From Dyadobacter luteus (GTDB lineage: Bacteria > Bacteroidota > Bacteroidia > Cytophagales > Spirosomataceae): a stretch of 64,000 nucleotides of DNA. Each line of letters opens with the position of its first letter. The stretch's first letter is position 1. The DNA is taken from positions 1 to 64,000 of the forward strand of contig NZ_QNUL01000012.1 of the NCBI RefSeq assembly GCF_003383615.1, read 5' to 3'. Positions 59,085 through 64,000 of the stretch are shown here, piece by piece. Under the pieces are notes generated by a model. The model was not told the origin of the DNA, did no database searches, and saw nothing but the letters and a program-made list of their open reading frames with translations. A program made the position numbers and the translations under genes.

Positions 59085-59876
59085 ATGGAAATTCTAGCTT
59101 ACACGGCGTCAGTTTTTATTGGTATTTCACTTGGTTTGATCGGAGGGGGAGGCTCTATTTTAACAGTCCCCGTTCTTGTGTATATGTTTGGGGTCTCACC
59201 ACTTTTGTCGACCTCTTATTCCTTGTTTATTGTCGGTTCGACAAGCCTGATAGGCGCGTTTAACAGTTATAAAAAAGGTACAGTCAGTGTACATACAGCA
59301 CTTCTGTTTGGAGCTTCTTCCATAATGACCGTGTTTGTGACAAGGAAATTTCTGATCCCGCTGATTCCGAAGCAGCTTTTTAAAATAGGGGATTTCCAGG
59401 TGACCGAATCGATCCTGACAATGATCTTGTTTGCAATATTGATGATAGCAGCTTCTTTTGGGATGATGATCGATGATACTCAGAAACCACAGGAGGTTGG
59501 GAGCGGGAATAATTATGTCAAACTTTTTGTCTTTGGTATCGGTATCGGCCTGACTACGGGCCTGTTGGGAGCTGGGGGTGGTTTTTTATTGATCCCTACG
59601 CTTGTTTTACTTTTGAGAATGCCCATGAAAAAGGCTGTCGGTACCTCACTTCTCATCATCGCATTAAACTCTTTGATTGGCTTTGCGGGGGATATCGGGC
59701 ATTTTGAAATTGACTGGAGGTTCCTTCTGAAAATCACAGGTATTGCCATCGCCGGCGTCGTATTTGGCGGGATGATCGGTAGACATGTTAACTCAGATCA
59801 GCTTAAAAAGGGATTTGGCTGGTTCATCCTTGTGATGGGCATTTACATCATTATCCATGAATTCTTAACGCAATAA
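59085..59876 (+). CDS. Sulfite/sulfonate exporter, TauE/SafE family
   Basis: 263 residues with eight hydrophobic segments in two halves, each opening with the family glycine motif: LGLIGGGGSILTVPVLVYMF (~17-36) and TTGLLGAGGGFLLIPTLVLL (~155-174). TauE/SafE proteins carry out export of sulfite or other sulfur oxyanions; with persulfide dioxygenases in the same cluster, sulfite export is the likely role. It begins the + strand operon and is 12 bases before the next gene. Confidence 0.9.
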   Translation: MEILAYTASVFIGISLGLIGGGGSILTVPVLVYMFGVSPLLSTSYSLFIVGSTSLIGAFNSYKKGTVSVHTALLFGASSIMTVFVTRKFLIPLIPKQLFKIGDFQVTESILTMILFAILMIAASFGMMIDDTQKPQEVGSGNNYVKLFVFGIGIGLTTGLLGAGGGFLLIPTLVLLLRMPMKKAVGTSLLIIALNSLIGFAGDIGHFEIDWRFLLKITGIAIAGVVFGGMIGRHVNSDQLKKGFGWFILVMGIYIIIHEFLTQ

Positions 59877-59887
59877 TCCGCAATTGA

Positions 59888-60337
59888 ATGAGAAAAATAA
59901 AGGATATCATTTTTGTCAGCGTTCAGATCGGTTTATCGGGCCTATATGCTTTTGTACCGAATTTAATAAGCTTTTCGGCGCACAGGATAATCGAAGTTGC
60001 AGGAGCAATACTGGCGTTGGCAGGGCTGCTGGTGATATTGGCAGCGGTGTATCAGCTCAGAAGGAGCCTAACCCCTTTTCCATCACCTGTAAAAAACGGA
60101 GAACTTATTACATCTGGACTGTACAGATACATACGTCACCCGATTTATTCAGGTATCATTTTGGCTGCGGTAGGGTATGGTTTGCACGCAGGAGATGCAT
60201 TTAAGCTCATGATCAGCCTTGCACTTTGGATACTCTTTTATTTCAAATCCAGATACGAAGAGGAAATGCTGTTGGCTTTTTATGACCACTATAAACAATA
60301 CAGGAGCCGTACTTACCGGTTTTTCCCATTTCTATAA
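59888..60337 (+). CDS. Methyltransferase-family membrane protein (ICMT/PEMT-like)
   Basis: 149 residues with four hydrophobic segments and the family motif YRYIRHPIYSG (~80-90) with a C-terminal YEEEMLLAFYDHYKQYRSRT. Isoprenylcysteine carboxyl methyltransferase-like and phosphatidylethanolamine N-methyltransferase-like proteins share this form. In sulfur clusters it may methylate thiols or lipids; function not proven. Starts 12 bases after tauE, 15 bases before yeeE. Confidence 0.82.
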   Translation: MRKIKDIIFVSVQIGLSGLYAFVPNLISFSAHRIIEVAGAILALAGLLVILAAVYQLRRSLTPFPSPVKNGELITSGLYRYIRHPIYSGIILAAVGYGLHAGDAFKLMISLALWILFYFKSRYEEEMLLAFYDHYKQYRSRTYRFFPFL

Positions 60338-60351
60338 AAATTAATGATAAT

Positions 60352-60909
60352 ATGTTAGAATTCATAAGACAACCCTGGCCGTGGTACATCTCGGGCTTTG
60401 CCATCAGTCTGATCATGGTCATGCTTTTATATTTTGGAAAATCGTTTGGATTTTCTTCTAATCTCAGAACCATCTGTTCAATTTCGGGGGCGGGTAGCAG
60501 AGTTAAATTTTTTGATTTTGACTGGCATAAAGAGATTTGGAACCTGTTGTTTTTAGTCGGATCAATCATCGGTGGATACATTGTTTCACAGTGGCTAAGC
60601 AGTCCAGATCCAATTCAATTGTCGGCTTCGACAATAAACGATTTGAAAGGCTTGGGTATTCATTTTGATGGAGGCCTTAATCCGTCCCAACTTTTTGGCA
60701 AAGATTTCGCCACATCACCAAAGGGGTTTTTAGTGCTTTTGACCGGAGGAGCACTCGTAGGCTTTGGCTCACGGTATGCGGGTGGCTGCACGTCCGGACA
60801 TGCCATCAGCGGGCTTTCCAATTTACAGATACCTTCCTTCATTGCGGTGACAGGCTTTTTCATAGGAGGTCTTGCGATGACCTATCTTTTCTTTCCATTA
60901 ATTTTCTAA
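60352..60909 (+). CDS. YeeE/YedE-family sulfur transporter, first half
   Basis: 185 residues, with several hydrophobic segments and the signature [19 protein letters not shown] (~140-158), whose Cys matches the conserved thiosulfate-path cysteine of YeeE/TsuA. In many bacteria one long protein is encoded; here it is split in two genes, 4 bases apart. With the neighbour it should import thiosulfate or a related sulfur compound. Cytoplasmic membrane. Confidence 0.88.
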   Translation: MLEFIRQPWPWYISGFAISLIMVMLLYFGKSFGFSSNLRTICSISGAGSRVKFFDFDWHKEIWNLLFLVGSIIGGYIVSQWLSSPDPIQLSASTINDLKGLGIHFDGGLNPSQLFGKDFATSPKGFLVLLTGGALVGFGSRYAGGCTSGHAISGLSNLQIPSFIAVTGFFIGGLAMTYLFFPLIF

Positions 60910-60913
60910 GACA

Positions 60914-61327
60914 ATGAAAGGTTTAAAATTTATTTTGACTGGTATTCTTTTCGGTGTGGTCATGGCCAAATCAGAGGCTGTTTCCTGGTATCGGATCCAG
61001 GAAATGTTCAGGTTCCAGTCCTTTCAAATGTATGGGATCATTGGAACAGCTGTCGTACTGGGAACCATTTTTGTATTTCTGATCAAAAAATTCAAAATCA
61101 ACGATTTCAGCGGAGAACCGATTGAATTTAAGGATAAGGATAAAAACTGGCCACGTTACCTGCTTGACGGGTCAATATTCGGTTTGGGCTGGGCCCTGAC
61201 AGGCGCATGTCCGGGTCCTATGTTTGTCAATTTGGGCTACGGCTATTGGCCGATGCTTATCGTTATTTTAGGAGCTCTTGGCGGAACTTACTTATACGGG
61301 ATTGTCAGGACATGGCTTCCGCATTAA
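60914..61327 (+). CDS. YeeE/YedE-family sulfur transporter, second half (DUF6691)
   Basis: 137 residues with four hydrophobic segments and the paired motif GLGWALTGACPGPMFVNLGYG (~93-113), again with the conserved Cys. It complements the upstream half to a complete YeeE-type transporter. Full length for the DUF6691 family, which occurs next to YeeE halves and persulfide dioxygenases. Confidence 0.88.
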   Translation: MKGLKFILTGILFGVVMAKSEAVSWYRIQEMFRFQSFQMYGIIGTAVVLGTIFVFLIKKFKINDFSGEPIEFKDKDKNWPRYLLDGSIFGLGWALTGACPGPMFVNLGYGYWPMLIVILGALGGTYLYGIVRTWLPH

Positions 61328-61531
61328 TGTGCAATTAAGCCTTGTAGAGATTAGATGTCACATCAGTCGGATAAAGTCAGTCACTAAATGATATCGCTGA
61401 CTGGATTTTCCCAGTGCTGATTGAGGTCTCCTATTTCACCCAATTAATTTCTATTGGGAACAACAGTTGTGTTCCAAGGCTGTATCGTAATAAAATTTTA
61501 AAGCAATAGTTTAATTTAAGAAAGGGAGTTT

Positions 61532-62902
61532 ATGAAGATCCAACAGTTTGAAGATAAATTTCTGGCGCATTACAGTTATGCCATTCTGAGTGAGTGTGAA
61601 TCAAAAGTGGTATTGATAGATCCGGCGCGTAATCCGGAGCCGTATTACAGTTTCGCAAAAGAGCATCATGCTGAGATTATAGCCGTAATAGAAACCCATT
61701 CACATGCCGATTTTGTCAGCAGCCATCTGGAAATTGCCAAATCGACGGGTGCTGCCATTTATGCCAGCAAAAAAACAGAGGCTACATATAAACTTACATC
61801 CTTTGATGATGGAGATGTATTAACCTTTGGTAAGATCATTTTAAAGGCCATCAATACACCCGGCCATTCGGATGATAGCATATCGGTTCTTTTAGAACAT
61901 AACGGTGCGTCAAAATATTTGTTTAGTGGTGATACCCTTTTCATTGGGGATTGTGGTCGTCCGGATTTGAGGGAGGCTGATGGAAACATTGAAGTGCAGA
62001 GAGAAAAGCTGGCAGCCAAAATGTACCATTCACTACGGGATAAATTAATGCAATTACCTGATGAAGTGGTACTGTATCCGGCCCATGGTGCAGGCACTTT
62101 GTGCGGAAAGGCGCTGAGCGACGCGGCAAGCAGTACCATGGGGGAACAGAAGGCAGAAAACTGGTCACTCCAGCCTATGAGCGAAGAGGTGTTTGTAAAA
62201 GAACTGACATCTGATCAACCCTTTATCCCGGCCTATTTCCCCTACGATGTTGAACTAAACAAAAAAGGAGCATCGGCATTTGGAGAAAGTACAGACAAGG
62301 TGAAAATATCTGTATCGCCTGAACAAAGTAAAACCAGTCCATTGGATCCCGATATATGGATTGTTGACAGCCGTAGTCAGGAGGATTTTAAAAAGGGTCA
62401 TCTTGCCAATTCCATCAATATAATGGATGGAACCAAGTTTGAGACCTGGCTGGGAAGCATGATAGATCCGTCAAAAGAGTTTTATCTTGCAGCTCACGAC
62501 ACTGAAACCCTGAAAAGACTAATAGGACGGGCTGCCTCCATAGGATACGAAACCAGGATCCGAGAGGCTTTTTTGTTAAGAGACGGTCAGCAGATTATGC
62601 AACCATTAGATCTTGAAGACTTTGAAGCGCATCGGGATCAATACACAATCGTTGATGTACGGAACGTGTCGGAAGTATCGGCGAATAAAATTTTCCATAC
62701 GAGTATTGCAATCCCGTTGGCAGAGTTGAAAAGCAGAATCGGGGAAATTCCTCTTGACAAGCCAATTGCTGTACACTGTGCGGGAGGCTACCGAAGCGCC
62801 ATTGGTAGTTCGCTACTTGCCGTGCTTGTGGTAGGGAGCACACCAGTTTTTGATATCGGCGATCATATCAAAAAATTTGATCAACATCAGGCAGTCCATT
62901 AA
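61532..62902 (+). CDS. Persulfide dioxygenase-rhodanese fusion, cytoplasmic form
   Basis: 456 residues, no signal peptide. Metallo-beta-lactamase domain with THSHADFVSSH (~60-70), TPGHSDDSISV and SGDTLFIGDCGRPDL; YPAHGAGTLCG near 190. First rhodanese (~275-350) lacks the active Cys, the second has it in VHCAGGYRSA (~415). Paralogue of 55220-56671, but opposite in predicted location. It should oxidise low-molecular-weight persulfide to sulfite, with sulfur relay by the rhodanese part. Confidence 0.9.
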   Translation: MKIQQFEDKFLAHYSYAILSECESKVVLIDPARNPEPYYSFAKEHHAEIIAVIETHSHADFVSSHLEIAKSTGAAIYASKKTEATYKLTSFDDGDVLTFGKIILKAINTPGHSDDSISVLLEHNGASKYLFSGDTLFIGDCGRPDLREADGNIEVQREKLAAKMYHSLRDKLMQLPDEVVLYPAHGAGTLCGKALSDAASSTMGEQKAENWSLQPMSEEVFVKELTSDQPFIPAYFPYDVELNKKGASAFGESTDKVKISVSPEQSKTSPLDPDIWIVDSRSQEDFKKGHLANSINIMDGTKFETWLGSMIDPSKEFYLAAHDTETLKRLIGRAASIGYETRIREAFLLRDGQQIMQPLDLEDFEAHRDQYTIVDVRNVSEVSANKIFHTSIAIPLAELKSRIGEIPLDKPIAVHCAGGYRSAIGSSLLAVLVVGSTPVFDIGDHIKKFDQHQAVH

Positions 62903-62909
62903 GACATTT

Positions 62910-63299
62910 ATGAATCAGGAATCAAAACCAAATCATAGACAAAATGCCGGAGATCATCTGGCTAATGAAAGGACATTTCTTGCATGGATCCGTACAAGCA
63001 TCGGTATTATGGGCTTTGGATTTGTTGTCGTGAAGTTTTCACTTTTCACCAGAGAGATTTCCGCCGTTCTGGCAAAAAGGCCCCAGATTGAGCCTACAAG
63101 CTATTCGCCAGTCATTGGCGTTTTGCTCGTTGCTGTGGGAGCTTTGGTAACTTTGTTTTCCTATGTCAGATATTCGAATACAAAAAAGCAGTTGGAGGGG
63201 GAGCATTATTACCATTCATCTATTTTAATTCAAACGGTCACATGCGTCATTTTTATAGCCAGTATACTTTTAATTGTTTACCTGGTGAAAACGACGTGA
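62910..63299 (+). CDS. DUF202/YidH-family membrane protein
   Basis: 129 residues from ATG 62910 (an earlier in-frame ATG lies inside the upstream gene). Motif LANERTFLAWIRTSIGIMGFGF (~17-38), then two further membrane segments, as in YidH-type proteins. Function unknown. It starts 8 bases after the dioxygenase gene and is a common neighbour in sulfur clusters. Confidence 0.87.
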   Translation: MNQESKPNHRQNAGDHLANERTFLAWIRTSIGIMGFGFVVVKFSLFTREISAVLAKRPQIEPTSYSPVIGVLLVAVGALVTLFSYVRYSNTKKQLEGEHYYHSSILIQTVTCVIFIASILLIVYLVKTT

Positions 63300-63365
63300 C
63301 AGGTCTGAGAAAACAAAAGGGGACGTAAGGAGGAGCGGAGTGGTAAAATTAAAATCAGAAATGAG

Positions 63366-63956
63366 ATGAATATTGTGAAGAAGAAATGGTTTTCAATATC
63401 AAATATAACTACGGGGGTGATGGTGGTGTTTTTAGCTGCTATGATTTTAAACCCTGAGGTGAAGGCGTGGACCATCCAGACGCTGATGAAAGTGGGACTG
63501 TTCCAGCCCAAAATAGGCAAACAGCCCGATGACGTCTCAACAGACCCATTGCCAAATGCTTTATTCCGTGATGGTGACGGTAAAACGATTGACCTGGCAT
63601 CACTGAAAGGAAAAGTTATATTTATCAATTTTTGGGCAACCTGGTGCCCACCATGTATAGCAGAAATGCCCTCGATTGATGCGTTGTATCGTAAGTTCAA
63701 GGATAACGATAATGTCGTTTTTTTAATGGTTGATGTCGACGACAATTACGAGAAGTCGGCCAGCTTTATGAAAAAGCACCATTACGCTTTGGAAGTGATG
63801 AGCCCCGCCAATGAAATACCAACCGTTTTTATGCAGGGGGCTATCCCTACCACAGTGATCCTCAGTAAGGAAGGCAAGATGGTTTACCGGCAGGAAGGAG
63901 CAGCAGATTATAATAGTCCGGAGCTGGTGGATATGATCAGTAAACTTAGCCGTTGA
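63366..63956 (+). CDS. TlpA-like thioredoxin
   Basis: 196 residues: N-terminal membrane anchor (~13-32) and a periplasmic thioredoxin domain with active site WATWCPPCIAEMPS (~91-104; WCPPC) and cis-Pro in GAIPTTVIL. Such proteins reduce disulfides in the periplasm, for example for cytochrome maturation or sulfur enzymes. Last gene of the cluster in the window; 67 bases after the DUF202 gene. Confidence 0.9.
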   Translation: MNIVKKKWFSISNITTGVMVVFLAAMILNPEVKAWTIQTLMKVGLFQPKIGKQPDDVSTDPLPNALFRDGDGKTIDLASLKGKVIFINFWATWCPPCIAEMPSIDALYRKFKDNDNVVFLMVDVDDNYEKSASFMKKHHYALEVMSPANEIPTVFMQGAIPTTVILSKEGKMVYRQEGAADYNSPELVDMISKLSR

Positions 63957-64000
63957 GACGAGGTTTGTGACTGGCAGAAATATGTTACTGTAAGATTTCT

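Overview
The window looks like chromosomal DNA of a Bacteroidota bacterium, most likely Cytophagales (a Dyadobacter- or Spirosoma-like organism). The grounds are a SusC/SusD pair next to a hybrid two-component system, a Bacteroidetes-type TraJ/K/M/N conjugation block, GLPGLI, DUF4932 and DUF6876 proteins, an IntDOT-like tyrosine recombinase, and lipoproteins with Bacteroidetes lipoboxes. The genus is an inference.

Layout. (a) 1-8.3 kb: right-hand part of a conjugation module of an integrative element. It opens with what looks like the 3' end of a group II intron interrupting a gene, followed by three tandem TraI-like paralogues, traJ, traK, a TraL-like gene, traM, traN, an accessory gene and three small DNA-binding proteins. 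Relaxase, coupling protein and traO-Q are not in the window. (b) 8.5-18 kb: accessory DNA with a shrunken GH2 beta-galactosidase relative, a lipoprotein, a RadC-like protein, an SDR/AraC pair, a DUF4143 ATPase and a serine recombinase. (c) 18.2-24.5 kb: a three-level nested insertion. An IS66 element with a perfect 8-bp target duplication sits four codons into a DUF5958-like gene. Its tnpC is split by a three-recombinase (RIT-type) element with 33-bp inverted ends. (d) 24.7-31 kb: outer-membrane and lipoprotein genes, a Crp/Fnr regulator, a decayed serine recombinase, a flavoprotein, and a biotin synthase gene with one in-frame amber codon. (e) 31-42 kb: a polysaccharide utilisation locus, with an HTCS sensor/regulator diverging from susC, susD and a GH43 enzyme resembling exo-beta-1,3-galactanases. 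It ends in a scar where two truncated genes meet. (f) 43-50 kb: envelope proteins, a membrane-anchored esterase, a DUF4932 protein and a membrane AraC regulator. (g) 50-54.6 kb: a tyrosine recombinase beside a tRNA 3' fragment, a diverged copy of its upstream region, a second DUF4143 ATPase copy carrying a frameshift, and an iteron-like repeat cluster. (h) 55-64 kb: a sulfur-metabolism island with two persulfide dioxygenase-rhodanese proteins, a split YeeE/YedE (TsuA-like) transporter, a TauE/SafE exporter, a methyltransferase-like membrane protein, a DUF202 protein and a TlpA-like thioredoxin.

How it works together. The tra genes would build the channel of a conjugative type IV secretion system. 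The HTCS would sense a glycan fragment and induce the SusCD importer and the GH43 enzyme. The sulfur island would import thiosulfate or related sulfur, oxidise persulfides to sulfite and export it. Much of the rest records repeated insertion, duplication and decay.
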